64,000 nt of DNA from Paraclostridium tenue (GCF_015668515.1 NZ_JADPFO010000001.1:1514823-1578822); one strand, 5' to 3'; positions 43,885 through 56,319 are shown, counted from the stretch's first letter. Numbers and translations are program-made. Notes: generated from the letters alone by a model not told the origin.

Positions 43885-45036
43885 TTATTTTCCTTTAAAG
43901 AAATCTTCTATTTTTTGCCCAAAAGTTTTCTTTTTTTCGTGAACTTCATCACCACAAGACTCAGCAAATTGTTTTAATATATCTTTTTGCTTTTCATTTA
44001 ATTTCTTAGGAACTTCAACTACTACTTTAACATATTGATCTCCTCTAGAGTTTCCTCTCATTTTTGGTATACCTTTTTCTCTTAATCTAAATACAGTTCC
44101 TGTTTGAGTTCCTGATGGTACAGTATACATTACCTTTCCATCTAATGTAGGTACTTCTATTTCATCTCCAAGTGCAGCTTGGACAAATGTTATAGGTAAT
44201 TCAAAGTAAACATCATATCCATCTCTAGTAAATAATTGATGTGATTTTACATTAACTACAATGTATAAGTCTCCTCTTGGTCCACCTTTAGAACCTAAGT
44301 CACCTTGACCACTTAATTTTATTATTTGTCCATCATCTATACCTGCTGGTATATCTACTTCTATAGTTTTAGTTTTTCTAACTTTACCAGAGCCTGAACA
44401 CTTAGGACATGGAGATTCTAAAATTTCCCCTTCTCCGTTACATGTAGAACATGTTCTTGTACTCATTATATTACCAAATGGAGTTCTTTGAGCAGTTCTA
44501 ACTTCTCCTGTACCATTACATGTAGGACAAGTTTTTTTGCCAGTTCCATTTTTAGATCCACTTCCGTGACACTCACTACATTCTTCTGTTCTGTTTATTT
44601 TTACAGATTTTTTAACTCCAAATGCAGCTTCTTCAAATGTTATAGTAACAGATTGTTTTATATCAGCTCCACGCTCAGGACCTTTTCTTCTAGGTCTTCC
44701 TCCGCCGAAGCCTCCACCAAACATGTCACCGAATATATCTCCAAATATATCTTCGAATCCTCCAGCTCCTCCGCCGAAGCCTCCAAATCCTCCTTGGCCA
44801 CCAAATCCTCCGTTTACACCTTCGTGTCCAAATTGGTCATAGTTAGCTCTTTTTGTTTCATCTGATAATACTTCATATGCTTCATTTATTTCTTTAAACT
44901 TTGCTTCTGCTTCTTTATCATCCGGGTTTCTATCTGGATGATACTTCATCGCAAGTTTTCTGTATGCTTTTTTTAACGCCTGTGCATCAGCGCCTTTATC
45001 AACGCCTAACACCTCATAATAGTCTCTTTTAGCCAC
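43885..45036 (-). CDS. dnaJ: Chaperone DnaJ
   Basis: Co-chaperone that delivers unfolded clients to DnaK and stimulates its ATPase. It has a J domain with the YHPDRN motif (HPD), a Gly/Phe-rich linker (about 72-120), four zinc repeats ([32 protein letters not shown]) and a C-terminal substrate-binding part. The best start is the GTG at 45036 ([11 protein letters not shown]), eight bases after AGGTGG; GTG codons at 45045 and 45048 lie too close to it. About 383 residues. Confidence 0.96.
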   Translation of the reverse strand: MAKRDYYEVLGVDKGADAQALKKAYRKLAMKYHPDRNPDDKEAEAKFKEINEAYEVLSDETKRANYDQFGHEGVNGGFGGQGGFGGFGGGAGGFEDIFGDIFGDMFGGGFGGGRPRRKGPERGADIKQSVTITFEEAAFGVKKSVKINRTEECSECHGSGSKNGTGKKTCPTCNGTGEVRTAQRTPFGNIMSTRTCSTCNGEGEILESPCPKCSGSGKVRKTKTIEVDIPAGIDDGQIIKLSGQGDLGSKGGPRGDLYIVVNVKSHQLFTRDGYDVYFELPITFVQAALGDEIEVPTLDGKVMYTVPSGTQTGTVFRLREKGIPKMRGNSRGDQYVKVVVEVPKKLNEKQKDILKQFAESCGDEVHEKKKTFGQKIEDFFKGK

Positions 45037-45063
45037 TCTTGCCACCACCTTTAATTACAGAAC

Positions 45064-45091
45064 AATAGCTTGTAGACGTCTACAAGCTATT
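45064..45091 (-). repeat. Perfect 28-bp palindrome between dnaK and dnaJ
   Basis: Two 14-base arms, AATAGCTTGTAGAC and GTCTACAAGCTATT, abut without a spacer. In the messenger they form a hairpin in the dnaK-dnaJ gap with no U tract, so it may be an RNA-processing or partial-termination site. Confidence 0.6.
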
Positions 45092-45139
45092 ATTAATTTT
45101 ATATATTTATTATATACAAGTAACTCTGTTTTTTAAATA

Positions 45140-47014
<1,875 letters not shown>

Positions 47015-47040
47015 TTAATTCAATCTTAATTGTTTATTTA

Positions 47041-47595
47041 TTAGCAAGATACTTTAACCATTGCAGGTCTTAGTACTTTTGTATTTAATTTATACCCTTT
47101 TTGTAAAACCATAACCACTTTATTAGCTTCAGTGCCTTCTACGGGTTCTTGCATAACTGCTAAGTGTAGGTTTGGATCAAATTCTTGACCTTCAGCTTCT
47201 ATTTCTTCTAGTCCGAATTTTTCAAATGTAGCTTTTAATTGTTTTTGAACCATGTCAATTCCCTTATACATGCTATCTTCTTTATCAGTACAAGCATCCA
47301 TAGCTCTTTCCATATTATCCATAACTGGTATTAACTCATTTAAGATTTTTTCATTAGCAAATATGCCCATAGTTTCTTTCTCTTGTTGAGTTCTTCTTCT
47401 ATAGTTAGCATATTCAGCTTGAAGTCTTTGAAGAGTATCAGTTAATTCTTCTACCTTTTTGTCTTTTTCATCAGCTTCCGAAGTTTCTTTAGCTTCTGTA
47501 GCTTCTTCTATTGCTTCTTCAATAGTTTCTTCAACTTCCTCTGAAGCATTTTCCTTTACTTCTTCTTGTAATTCTTCTTGCATATCTTTTTCCAA
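47041..47595 (-). CDS. grpE: Nucleotide exchange factor GrpE
   Basis: 184 residues that release ADP from DnaK. A long acidic N-terminal tail (1-45, many Glu) precedes a coiled coil (about 45-105, LQAEYANYRRRTQQEK) and the beta-rich C-terminal domain with VLQKGYKLNTKVLRPAMVKV. The start is a TTG with SD GGGGTG, 15 bp after hrcA. Confidence 0.95.
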   Translation of the reverse strand: MEKDMQEELQEEVKENASEEVEETIEEAIEEATEAKETSEADEKDKKVEELTDTLQRLQAEYANYRRRTQQEKETMGIFANEKILNELIPVMDNMERAMDACTDKEDSMYKGIDMVQKQLKATFEKFGLEEIEAEGQEFDPNLHLAVMQEPVEGTEANKVVMVLQKGYKLNTKVLRPAMVKVSC

Positions 47596-47610
47596 AACTT
47601 ACACCCCTAA

Positions 47611-48633
47611 CTATTTTTTGTTTAGTAGTAGTCCCATATAATTAAGTATTGAGTATACTTTTGCATAATCCATTCTAGTTGGACCAATCAAACTAATCTT
47701 TCCTACTACATTTTTATCTATATTGTAAGTTGCAGTTATAATACTACAATCTTGAGCTACCTTACATTCATTATCGCTTCCGATAATTATATTTAGATTT
47801 TCTTTTTGAATTCCTCTTGATTTTAACATACTAGATATATTTTCTTTTTCTTCTAGCATAGTTAAAAATGTTTTTGCTCTAACTACATCACTAAACTCTG
47901 GGAAATTAAATATATTAGTTGCTCCACTTAAAGAAATTGATGTATCATTTTCTTCAAAACCAAAGTTTAATGAATCTATAAGCTTATCTATAACTAAAGA
48001 GTTTTCTGTAATCTCGTATTTTATGTAGTTTAAAAACTCGTCGTCTATCTCAGTTATATTTTTACCTGAAAGCTTTCTAGTAAGATTATCAGAAATTAAA
48101 TTAAGCTTAGCTTGATCAATAGGCACATTAGTTGAAAGATTTGTATTTTTAATTTCGCCTTTTTCAGTAACTACTATTAAAACTATACTTTTTTCATCTA
48201 ATCCAACTAACTGTATATGTTTTATATTTTGTAAACTTGATACATTTTTAGTAACAGCTATAGTTGTATAATTAGTTAACTTTGATATCAACTTAGATGT
48301 TTCATGTATTAAATCATTCATATAGTTTATATTTTTATTTATTGATTCTTTTATTAATTTTTTTTCAACATTATCTAATTCATGTTCTTTCATAAGAGAA
48401 TCAACATAAAGCTTATATCCTTTTTCTGAAGGAATTCTCCCTGAGGAGGTATGAGGTTGAATTAAATATCCTAATTCTTCTAAGTCAGCCATTTCATTTC
48501 TTATAGTGGCTGCGCTTATTCCTAACTCATACTTTTTAGAAAGAGTTCTAGATCCTACAGCTTCTGCAGTTTCTATATAATCTTTAACTATAGCTTTAAG
48601 GATATTTAGTTTTCTTTCATTTAGTTCCACCAT
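47611..48633 (-). CDS. hrcA: Heat-inducible transcription repressor HrcA
   Basis: Binds CIRCE operators and represses hsp genes in the absence of misfolded protein. The N-terminal winged helix has AVGSRTLSKKYELGISAATIRNEM (split by helix turns) and the LEELGYLIQPHTSSGRIPS motif; the rest is a GAF-like dimerisation domain. 340 residues. SD AGGAGG. It is first in its own operon, behind a CIRCE element and a strong promoter, so it represses itself. Confidence 0.97.
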   Translation of the reverse strand: MVELNERKLNILKAIVKDYIETAEAVGSRTLSKKYELGISAATIRNEMADLEELGYLIQPHTSSGRIPSEKGYKLYVDSLMKEHELDNVEKKLIKESINKNINYMNDLIHETSKLISKLTNYTTIAVTKNVSSLQNIKHIQLVGLDEKSIVLIVVTEKGEIKNTNLSTNVPIDQAKLNLISDNLTRKLSGKNITEIDDEFLNYIKYEITENSLVIDKLIDSLNFGFEENDTSISLSGATNIFNFPEFSDVVRAKTFLTMLEEKENISSMLKSRGIQKENLNIIIGSDNECKVAQDCSIITATYNIDKNVVGKISLIGPTRMDYAKVYSILNYMGLLLNKK

Positions 48634-48654
48634 AATCCTAAGCCTCCTCTTTTG

Positions 48655-48681
48655 TTAGCACTCATTTAGTTGGAGTGCTAA
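48655..48681. promoter_or_regulatory. CIRCE operator
   Basis: Perfect consensus: TTAGCACTC, nine bases, GAGTGCTAA, about 20 bp upstream of hrcA and just downstream of its promoter. HrcA binds here. Confidence 0.97.
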
Positions 48682-48695
48682 AAGATTATATATAT

Positions 48696-48724
48696 TTTAT
48701 AACACTTTAAATTTTCTTTGTCAA
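48696..48724 (-). promoter_or_regulatory. Vegetative promoter of the hrcA operon
   Basis: On the minus strand: -35 TTGACA (48719-48724), 17-bp spacer, -10 TATAAA (48696-48701). The CIRCE lies immediately downstream, so HrcA would block initiation. Confidence 0.8.
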
Positions 48725-48734
48725 CAGTTTTTAA

Positions 48735-49865
48735 TTAATTTATAAATTCTATAAATACACTGTTTGAAATTTCTCTTCCTTTTTGAGTCAAAGACAAATT
48801 AAATTTGTCTAATTTTATAAGTTCACGCTCTAATAATTTGTCTAAAACATCTTTATATAATTCATAAAAATCAATCTTAAATCTTTCCTTAAATACTTCT
48901 AGATTTATACCTTTATTCATTCTAAGCCCCATGAAAATAAATTCTTCTATTTTATCTTTCTCACTTAATTTATTTTCTTCACTTATAGGTTTTATATTTT
49001 GATTAATTTTATTATTATATTCATTTAAATCTTCTATATTAGAGTATCTTACGTCATTTATATACCCTGAAGCTCCAGGTCCTAACCCTAAATAGTTGTC
49101 ACATGTCCAATATATTACATTATGCTTACACTCTTTTCCTTTTTTTGCATAATTAGATATTTCATATTGATTGTATCCATGCTTTTTTAATGTATTTATA
49201 GTATATTCATACATATCTATATCTGTATCCTCATCTAAAAGGTTAAATTCATTATTTTCATACATATCATAAAGTTTAGTTCCTTCTTCTAATATAAGAG
49301 AATATGCTGATATATGTGATGGATTTAACTTTATAATTTTATCTAATGTTTCTTTCCATTCATATTCTTTTTGATTTGGAAGAGCATACATTAAATCTAC
49401 ATTTATATTAGTTAATCCTACATCTATAGCATCATAATAGTTTTTCTCAAATTCCTCATATGTATGTATTCTTCCTATAGATTTTAAATGATAATTTTGA
49501 GTAGCTTGAAGACCTATACTTAATCTATTTATCCCCATTTCTTTCATAGCTTTTAATTTTTCTTTATTTATAGTTCCTGGATTGCATTCAACAGTTATTT
49601 CTGCATCTTTTTTTATATTAAAATTCTCAAACATATAATTAACAAGTTTTCTTAATTCATCAATTTTTAATATACTTGGAGTTCCCCCTCCAAAAAATAC
49701 AGTATCAAAGTACTTGTCCTTAAATTCCTCTTTATAAAATTTCATCTCTTTTTCTATATTTATTAAATAATCTTCTTTTTCATTACTTTTAATTTTATAT
49801 GAATTAAAATCACAATAATAACATTTTTGTGCACAAAATGGCACATGTATATATAGTCCTAACAT
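48735..49865 (-). CDS. hemW: Radical SAM heme chaperone HemW / coproporphyrinogen oxidase-like
   Basis: 376-residue radical SAM protein with the cluster motif CAQKCYYCDFNSY near residue 11 (CxxxCxxC plus fourth Cys), a GGGTPS motif and the HemN C-terminal domain. HemW proteins bind heme and insert it into enzymes; the extra CxxxCxxCxC spacing places it in HemW rather than true HemN. SD AAAGGAG. It precedes hrcA in the usual lepA-hemW-hrcA order, here separated from lepA by a permease gene. Confidence 0.92.
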   Translation of the reverse strand: MLGLYIHVPFCAQKCYYCDFNSYKIKSNEKEDYLINIEKEMKFYKEEFKDKYFDTVFFGGGTPSILKIDELRKLVNYMFENFNIKKDAEITVECNPGTINKEKLKAMKEMGINRLSIGLQATQNYHLKSIGRIHTYEEFEKNYYDAIDVGLTNINVDLMYALPNQKEYEWKETLDKIIKLNPSHISAYSLILEEGTKLYDMYENNEFNLLDEDTDIDMYEYTINTLKKHGYNQYEISNYAKKGKECKHNVIYWTCDNYLGLGPGASGYINDVRYSNIEDLNEYNNKINQNIKPISEENKLSEKDKIEEFIFMGLRMNKGINLEVFKERFKIDFYELYKDVLDKLLERELIKLDKFNLSLTQKGREISNSVFIEFIN

Positions 49866-49961
49866 AATATCTCCTTTATTAAATATAATTATATATATTA
49901 TACATCATTATATAAAGTATTCTAATCTTATAAACATATAATACTTTTTTATATAATAAAA

Positions 49962-49989
49962 AAAGAGATAGTATTAATACTATCTCTTT
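49962..49989. terminator. Terminator after the amino acid permease gene
   Basis: Perfect stem AAAGAGATAGTATT with its complement; A-rich on one side and T-rich on the other. It sits 15 bp past the permease stop. Confidence 0.8.
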
Positions 49990-50004
49990 ATATGTAATTA
50001 ATTA

Positions 50005-51327
50005 TTAGTTTTTCTTTTTCATTATTGAATATACAGGTAATCCTATAGCTGTAACTATTAATCCACCTGCTGCTATTAAAGTATTGTTCATTAATTGGTT
50101 AACTATAACGAATAATCCTCCTGCTATAGCTATTAATGGTATTATTGGGTATAAAGGTACTTTGTAAGGTCTTTCTAAGTTTGGTTGATCTTTTCTTAAC
50201 TTCATTACACCTATAAAAGTTAATACATAAAATACCCATATTATAAATATTGTTAAGTCAGTTAATAAGTTGAACTGTCCAGATAAAGCATATAAACAAG
50301 CAAGTATTGCCATTAAGAAAGTAGCATTTGCTGGAACTCCACCTTTATTTAACTTAGATAAAGATTTGCTTCCTGGTAATGTACCTTCGCAAGCTAAAGC
50401 ATAAGATATTCTAGGTCCAGTTAATAAGTATCCATTTAGTCCACCAAATACTGATATTAATATACCAGCAGTAACTAACTTACCACCTATTGGTCCAAAC
50501 ATCTTTTCTGCAACTAAAGCTGCAGGAGCACTAACTTGTGCCATTTCATTAGCTGGTACAACCCATAAGTATGCTAAGTTTATTATTACATAAACTGCCA
50601 TAACTATTGATAATCCACCAACTATAGCTTTAGGTAAATCTTTACCTGGATTTTTCATTTCTCCAGCTATAGCTCCAACGTTTATCCATCCATCATATGC
50701 AAATAACGCTGCTATTAATACTTGTCCTAAAACAGTTCCTACTGATAAGTTTTGTGCTACTAATGGAGTAGTTATTGAGTTATCACCAGATCCATTTATA
50801 AATCCAAATATCATTATAACACCTAATGGTATTAACTTACATATAGTGGCAACAGTTTGTATTGTTCCACCTAATTTTGAACCTACTGTATTTAATACAG
50901 CTAAAAATAATATAATTCCTAATGCTATTGGTAAAACAACTGACATGTTGTTTTCATTTTGTCCTATTATAGTTGCTGCTTGTTGAGCAAATATTACACC
51001 TAGTGCCGCAGCTGTTGCTGGGAAGAATAATACCGTTTGCATCCACCCTGTTAAAAATCCTAATCTTTCTCCATATATCTCTTGGATATAAATCATCATC
51101 CCACCAGTTTTTGGTATTGCTGCTGAAACCTCTGCCGCTGTAAGTCCTGCTGCGATAGTTATGAAACCAGCAATAACCCATGCTAACATACCTAATCCTG
51201 GAGCTCCACCTGTTGCTTGATATATAGCTTGAGGTTTAAAGAATACACCTGCACCTATAACCATACCTACAACTGTAGAAAGCGCTGCTGAAAGACCTAA
51301 AGTTTTTTGAAGTCCTTTGTTACTCAT
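50005..51327 (-). CDS. APC-family amino acid permease
   Basis: 440 residues and 12 membrane helices. The APC signature GMVIGAGVFFKPQAIYQATGG lies at about residues 21-41 and is followed by GGMMIYIQEIYGERLGFLTGW. It resembles LAT/SteT-like exchangers for serine, threonine or aromatic amino acids; the exact substrate is unknown. The start at 51327 has SD AAGGAGG; the frame is open to 51366. It has its own terminators on both sides, so it is an insertion in the lepA-hemW order. Confidence 0.9.
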   Translation of the reverse strand: MSNKGLQKTLGLSAALSTVVGMVIGAGVFFKPQAIYQATGGAPGLGMLAWVIAGFITIAAGLTAAEVSAAIPKTGGMMIYIQEIYGERLGFLTGWMQTVLFFPATAAALGVIFAQQAATIIGQNENNMSVVLPIALGIILFLAVLNTVGSKLGGTIQTVATICKLIPLGVIMIFGFINGSGDNSITTPLVAQNLSVGTVLGQVLIAALFAYDGWINVGAIAGEMKNPGKDLPKAIVGGLSIVMAVYVIINLAYLWVVPANEMAQVSAPAALVAEKMFGPIGGKLVTAGILISVFGGLNGYLLTGPRISYALACEGTLPGSKSLSKLNKGGVPANATFLMAILACLYALSGQFNLLTDLTIFIIWVFYVLTFIGVMKLRKDQPNLERPYKVPLYPIIPLIAIAGGLFVIVNQLMNNTLIAAGGLIVTAIGLPVYSIMKKKN

Positions 51328-51596
51328 CGTTTTCCTCCTTATATTTTGATTTATTAAAATGTCCAATTTGAATATTACTACATTTCATTATAAATAACAA
51401 TAGATTTCGACACTTTTATTTATTTTTTTGTCTATTATTTACAATTACTCCTTATTTAATTATTTATGATAACATTTCTCTAATTATTTATTAAATTTTC
51501 ATTCTGTTTTGTATAAATATTTTTAATTTTTAAGCTTGTGTGTAACTTCAAATCTGTAAATAATAAAATTTATCAATTTAAATTTAATACAATAAA

Positions 51597-51624
51597 AAAA
51601 GATGCTTATTTAAGCATCTTTTTT
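51597..51624 (-). terminator. Terminator after lepA
   Basis: Stem AAAGATGCTTA / TAAGCATCTTT followed by a T tract on the minus strand, just past the stop codon. Confidence 0.85.
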
Positions 51625-51626
51625 TA

Positions 51627-53432
51627 TTAACTATCTAATTTTAATACAGACATAAATGCCTTTTGAGGAACTTCAACAGATCCTATTTGTCTCATACGTT
51701 TCTTACCTTCTTTTTGTTTTTCAAGAAGTTTCTTCTTACGAGATATATCTCCACCGTAACACTTAGCAAGTACGTCTTTTCTAAGTGCACTTATAGTTTC
51801 TCTAGCAACTACCTTATTACCAACTGCTGCTTGTATAGGTACAGCAAATTGATGTCTTGGTATCTCACCTTTTAATTTTTCACACATAGCCTTACCTCTT
51901 GGATAAGCTCTACTTTCATGAACTATAAAGCTAAGTGCATCAACTTGTTCTTTATTTATCAATATATCTAGTTTTACAAGCTTAGAAGGAACATATCCTT
52001 TTAACTCATAATCTAATGATCCATATCCTCTTGTTCTAGACTTTAGGGCATCAAAGAAATCATAAACAACCTCATTAAGTGGAAGGTCATAGTGAAGCAT
52101 AACTCTCTTTTCATCTATATATTCCATATTTATCATGTCCCCACGTCTTTCTTGACAAAGTTCCATGACAGTACCGACATAATCTTTAGGAACTATTATA
52201 TCACCTTTTACCATAGGCTCTTCTATCATATCTATTTCATCACGTTCTGGTAAGTTAGCAGGGTTTTGTACCATAACTACTTCTCCGTCAGTTTTTGTTA
52301 CTCTGTATATAACAGATGGAGCTGTAGTTATTATGTTTAGGTCGAATTCTCTTTCTAATCTTTCTTGGATTATTTCCATATGTAATAATCCTAAGAATCC
52401 ACATCTAAATCCAAATCCAAGTGCTGCTGAACTTTCAGCTTCAAACTCAAGAGCTGCATCGTTAACTTGAAGTTTTTCTAAAGCATCTCTTACGTTTTCG
52501 TACTTTTCACCTTCACCTGGATATATACCACAATAAACCATTGGAGTAGCTTTTTTGTATCCTGGCATCGGTTCATCAGTTGGGTTGTTAGCATCAGTTA
52601 TTGTATCACCAACACTACAACTTCTTATATCTTTTATACTAGCTGCAATATAACCAACATCTCCAGCACTTAACTCATCTAATTCTCTTTGTCCTGGAGC
52701 CATAACACCAACTTCAGTTACTTCAAACTTTTTGTTAGTGTTCATCATCTTTATAGTCATGCCTTTTTTAACAGTACCTTCATATACTCTAACATAAGCT
52801 ACAACACCTTTGTATGCATCATAGTATGAGTCAAATATTAAAGCTTTTAAAGGCGCATCTTTATCTCCTGTTGGAGCTGGTACATTATTTACTATATCTT
52901 CTAGTACATCTTCTATATTTAAACCACTTTTAGCTGATATAAGTGGAGCTTCACTTGCATCAAGTCCTATTATATCTTCTATTTCTGCTTTTATTTCATC
53001 CGGTCTTGCACTTGGTAAATCTATCTTATTTATAACTGGTAATATTTCTAAGTCTTGATCTAGTGCTAAGTAAACATTAGCTAAAGTTTGAGCTTCAACA
53101 CCTTGTGCTGCATCAACTACAAGTAATGCTCCCTCACAAGCTGCCAAACTTCTTGAAACCTCATAGTTAAAGTCTACGTGACCTGGAGTATCTATTAAAT
53201 TTAAGAAATACTCATTCCCGTCCTTAGCTTTATAAACTAATCTGATATTTTGAAGCTTTATAGTGATTCCTCTTTCTCTTTCAAGATCCATATTATCTAG
53301 TAACTGATCTTTCATTTCTCTTTCACTAACAAGCCCTGTATGCTGAATTAATCTATCTGCTAAGGTAGACTTACCATGGTCTATATGTGCTATTATACTA
53401 AAATTTCTCGTTCTACTTTGTTTGCTGTCCAC
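51627..53432 (-). CDS. lepA: Elongation factor 4 (LepA)
   Basis: Translational GTPase of 601 residues that acts on stalled or initiating ribosomes. G1 [15 protein letters not shown]3 DTPGHVDF and G4 NKIDLP are present, with domains II, III and V and the LepA-specific C-terminal domain ending in [16 protein letters not shown]. The start is GTG after SD GGAGG. It follows the small membrane gene and spoIIP. Confidence 0.97.
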   Translation of the reverse strand: MDSKQSRTRNFSIIAHIDHGKSTLADRLIQHTGLVSEREMKDQLLDNMDLERERGITIKLQNIRLVYKAKDGNEYFLNLIDTPGHVDFNYEVSRSLAACEGALLVVDAAQGVEAQTLANVYLALDQDLEILPVINKIDLPSARPDEIKAEIEDIIGLDASEAPLISAKSGLNIEDVLEDIVNNVPAPTGDKDAPLKALIFDSYYDAYKGVVAYVRVYEGTVKKGMTIKMMNTNKKFEVTEVGVMAPGQRELDELSAGDVGYIAASIKDIRSCSVGDTITDANNPTDEPMPGYKKATPMVYCGIYPGEGEKYENVRDALEKLQVNDAALEFEAESSAALGFGFRCGFLGLLHMEIIQERLEREFDLNIITTAPSVIYRVTKTDGEVVMVQNPANLPERDEIDMIEEPMVKGDIIVPKDYVGTVMELCQERRGDMINMEYIDEKRVMLHYDLPLNEVVYDFFDALKSRTRGYGSLDYELKGYVPSKLVKLDILINKEQVDALSFIVHESRAYPRGKAMCEKLKGEIPRHQFAVPIQAAVGNKVVARETISALRKDVLAKCYGGDISRKKKLLEKQKEGKKRMRQIGSVEVPQKAFMSVLKLDS

Positions 53433-53530
53433 CTTTTATTCCTCCTTTTTATTATTATCATAACTTTTATTTTATAATATATCCGTCATTATGTAAATAT
53501 TGATACTACAATTTAAAGACTTACTTTCTA

Positions 53531-53571
53531 AAATAAATTAGGGCTATCAAAATGATAACCCTAATTTATTT
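53531..53571 (-). terminator. Terminator after spoIIP and the small membrane gene
   Basis: A 13-bp stem AAATAAATTAGGG with its complement and an inner CTATC/GATA extension; the stop codon of the 85-residue gene lies inside one arm. Confidence 0.85.
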
Positions 53572-53823
53572 TAAGTTATTAAGTTTACTTAACTTTCTTT
53601 CTATATCCTTTATAGTATCCATAACAGAATTTCCAAAATTATTTATAAAAACTTCTATATTATATTCTTTGACTTCACCTATCATAAGTGTTGCTTCTTT
53701 ATCTATAAAAAATGCGCAAATACTTATTATAAAAGTCATTACTATTAAAAATATAAATCTATAAATAGCTTTTCTAGCTTTTTTCTTATTTTTTTCTTCT
53801 AATTTTCGCTCTACACGGCTCAT
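53566..53823 (-). CDS. Small single-span membrane protein in the yqxA position
   Basis: 85 residues: a very basic N-terminus (1-22), one membrane helix (about 23-41) and a short outside tail of about 44 residues. It lies between spoIIP and lepA, where Bacillus has yqxA, but no clear sequence similarity is visible. The start is 9 bp after spoIIP and the ribosome site (AGG) is weak; it is probably cotranscribed and may be sporulation-linked. Confidence 0.55.
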   Translation of the reverse strand: MSRVERKLEEKNKKKARKAIYRFIFLIVMTFIISICAFFIDKEATLMIGEVKEYNIEVFINNFGNSVMDTIKDIERKLSKLNNLK

Positions 53824-53832
53824 AAAGTAAAC

Positions 53833-54786
53833 CTACATACCTTTTTGTTTTAAAAATTCATCAATTATTTCTGCTATGTATTTAGTAGATGCTTTTGCTT
53901 CCTCTGTAGTATTCATTTGACCTCCTACTTCTATTAAAAGTGGATTGTCCGATTTGTGTTGGTTGTATCTTGCATTTCCAGTTCCCTTTGTTACTACAGG
54001 TCTTGTTATTCCAGGGTACTTACTTTCAGCAAATGCAGTTATTTCCTCAGCTAACTTTAAGTTTTTAGAATAGTTAGGGCTTTTTTTCCCTACAACAAAT
54101 AAAAATTTAGCTACATTTTCTCCATTTATGTTGGCTGTGCATGCATCTTTGAATTTTTTCTCATCTTCTTTCGTTTTTAAAGTTCTTCCATCTCTATGCA
54201 AATCTATTATCATATCTATACTACTATATTTAGTTTGCATAGTTTCTATAGTTTTTAAACTTCTTCCATATGCACCTACAAACTGAGGAATATCATGATA
54301 TGTAGTATTGTGAACTACTGCTCTACCTCTTTTATTTAATTGTTGAGTAAGTGACGCTCCTATTTCTAAAGTAGAATTTGCTTTATCTTCTGAGTGGTAA
54401 TTTCCTGCAGGATTATTTGCATAAGTTTCACCCCCATGAGTATGATATATAAGTATTTGTGGCTCATTTTTAGTTACTAATACATTGTCCACATATTTAG
54501 CACTTTCAGAAGATGCTTTATTCGAACTTTCTACAGTAGGTAAATTTTCTTCCCCAACATACATTTTTACAAATTCATCATCTTTTTTATCTGATTTATT
54601 CTCATTATTACTATCATCTTTAGCTTCTTTTTCATCTTTTGGCTGTTCTAATTTAGTTTCTGGATAGCTAGTATTCATAAGAAACTTTAAAAATTCATCA
54701 TTTTCTAATGCATAAGACTTCTTTAAACATACTACACAAGCTATACAAGTTATAAGACTGAGACTTATAAGTCTTTTTGATACCAT
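53833..54786 (-). CDS. spoIIP: Stage II sporulation protein P
   Basis: Murein amidase and endopeptidase that drives engulfment in the mother cell with SpoIID and SpoIIM. 317 residues: an N-terminal membrane anchor (8-22), an acidic linker (about 40-75) and a zinc amidase domain with IYHTHGGETY (His), DLHRDG and EVGGQMNT (Glu). SD AAGGAGGAG. Gene order gpr-spoIIP is conserved. Confidence 0.94.
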   Translation of the reverse strand: MVSKRLISLSLITCIACVVCLKKSYALENDEFLKFLMNTSYPETKLEQPKDEKEAKDDSNNENKSDKKDDEFVKMYVGEENLPTVESSNKASSESAKYVDNVLVTKNEPQILIYHTHGGETYANNPAGNYHSEDKANSTLEIGASLTQQLNKRGRAVVHNTTYHDIPQFVGAYGRSLKTIETMQTKYSSIDMIIDLHRDGRTLKTKEDEKKFKDACTANINGENVAKFLFVVGKKSPNYSKNLKLAEEITAFAESKYPGITRPVVTKGTGNARYNQHKSDNPLLIEVGGQMNTTEEAKASTKYIAEIIDEFLKQKGM

Positions 54787-54798
54787 ATTATCTCCTCC

Positions 54799-55755
54799 TT
54801 AATTTACAATTCTACCAGGATGCAACGACCTATTTAGACCTTCACTTATGATTATTGATAAATTTTCTATAGTATCATCTATATCTTTTGGTGTAACTAT
54901 CAAGTTTTTATCATATGGTTCTAGCGAATCTTTTATAAGATGATACTTTTCATCTTCCTTTAAAGTCTTTAACATATTATAAAAACTCTCACTTTCTTTA
55001 GATTGGCTCATTAAATTGTCAATAGCAAGGTCTAATACATCACTAGTAAGTGTTGCTGCATCAACAACAGTTGGAACCCCTATAGCTATTACATCAACTC
55101 CTAGATATTCTTTATTTAATGCTTTTCTCTTATTTCCTACCCCTCCACCGGGAGAAATACCCGCTGTTGATATTTGTATTGTAGAGTTTACTCTTTCCAT
55201 CTTCCTAGAAGCTAGTGCATCTATTGCTATAACTCTGTCTGGTTTTATCATATCTACTATCGATTTTACTATTTCACTAGTTTCAATCCCTGTAATACCC
55301 ATAACTCCAGGGCTAAGACCTGCAACTTCTGTAAAATCATCATCATAATCTTTATTGTAATTTTTAAATATATGTCTAGTTACTAATGTTTTTGAAACTG
55401 CCTTAGGACCTAAGGCATCTGAAGTTATATTCCAGTTCCCAAGTCCGATGACCAAAGTTTTTTTACTTTTATCAGTTCCAAGTATGTCTATTAATTCATC
55501 TTTTAAATACTCTATAATCTGTTCTCTTGACTCATCATCATCATACTTCATTAATTTACTTTCTATAGTTGTATAAATTCCTATACCCTTATTCATAATA
55601 TTAGCGCCTTCTTCATTTAAAACTTCTACTTTACTTACAATACAGTTATCTAATTCCTTTGTATCTATCTTAACTCCAGGTATATGACTAGCATCATTTC
55701 CTTGTTCATATATTTCTCTAGCTTCTAGCGCTAAATCAGTTCTTAAACTTATCAT
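54799..55755 (-). CDS. gpr: GPR endopeptidase (spore germination protease)
   Basis: Aspartic-type protease that degrades small acid-soluble spore proteins on germination. 318 residues with an N-terminal propeptide (about 1-16, RTDLALEAREIY) and the family motifs VIGLGNWNITSDALGP, GLSPGVMGITGIET, DALASRKMERVNSTIQI and GVPTVVDA. It lies 12 bp before spoIIP and is divergent from rpsT, 275 bp away. Confidence 0.95.
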   Translation of the reverse strand: MISLRTDLALEAREIYEQGNDASHIPGVKIDTKELDNCIVSKVEVLNEEGANIMNKGIGIYTTIESKLMKYDDDESREQIIEYLKDELIDILGTDKSKKTLVIGLGNWNITSDALGPKAVSKTLVTRHIFKNYNKDYDDDFTEVAGLSPGVMGITGIETSEIVKSIVDMIKPDRVIAIDALASRKMERVNSTIQISTAGISPGGGVGNKRKALNKEYLGVDVIAIGVPTVVDAATLTSDVLDLAIDNLMSQSKESESFYNMLKTLKEDEKYHLIKDSLEPYDKNLIVTPKDIDDTIENLSIIISEGLNRSLHPGRIVN

Positions 55756-55950
55756 AAAACTTCCTCCAATTCAAAAGTTTAAATTAAATCATACTAAAGA
55801 TTGTTAACAACTTTTATAATTTTATAACTTAATCAGATTAATTTAAAAATTTTTATAATAATTAATTTCTATGTTGTAAAATATTTTGATATAGGTTATA
55901 ATCTAAAAAGTCAAATGGAAAGATATTTAAGAACTTACTAATAATTATCC

Positions 55951-55979
55951 TTGATTTTTAGATTTATTTCTGTTAAAAT
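55951..55979 (+). promoter_or_regulatory. Promoter for rpsT
   Basis: -35 TTGATT (55951-55956), 17-bp spacer, -10 TAAAAT (55974-55979) on the plus strand, about 45 bp before rpsT. Confidence 0.55.
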
Positions 55980-56030
55980 CTAATATGTTGACGATGAATA
56001 ATATAAATTACTCACGAGGGGGTGAAACGG

Positions 56031-56297
56031 ATGGCAAACATAAAATCAGCAAAGAAAAGAATAAAAGTTATCGAAAAGAAAACTGCTTTAAATAGAGCTA
56101 GAAAATCTCAAATAAAAACTGCAATAAGAAAGTTTGAAGAAGCTGTTACTGCAGGAAACAGAGAGGAAGCTGTTGCTAGATTCCAATACGCTCAAAAGAG
56201 AATATCTCAAATAGCTTCAAAAGGAACTATACACAAGAACGCTGCAGCTAGAAAAGTTGCTAAATTAGCTCAAAAGTTAAACGGAATGAACGCTTAA
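56031..56297 (+). CDS. rpsT: Ribosomal protein bS20
   Basis: 88-residue, basic 30S protein beginning MANIKSAKKRIKVIEKKTALN, with a helical bundle and the HKNAAARKVAKLA C-terminal helix. The ATG at 56031 has SD GGGGGTG; a GTG at 56022 is part of that site. It is the only plus-strand core gene here, transcribed toward holA. Confidence 0.97.
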   Translation: MANIKSAKKRIKVIEKKTALNRARKSQIKTAIRKFEEAVTAGNREEAVARFQYAQKRISQIASKGTIHKNAAARKVAKLAQKLNGMNA

Positions 56298-56319
56298 TTA
56301 TCCGTTCAGAATAGATATT

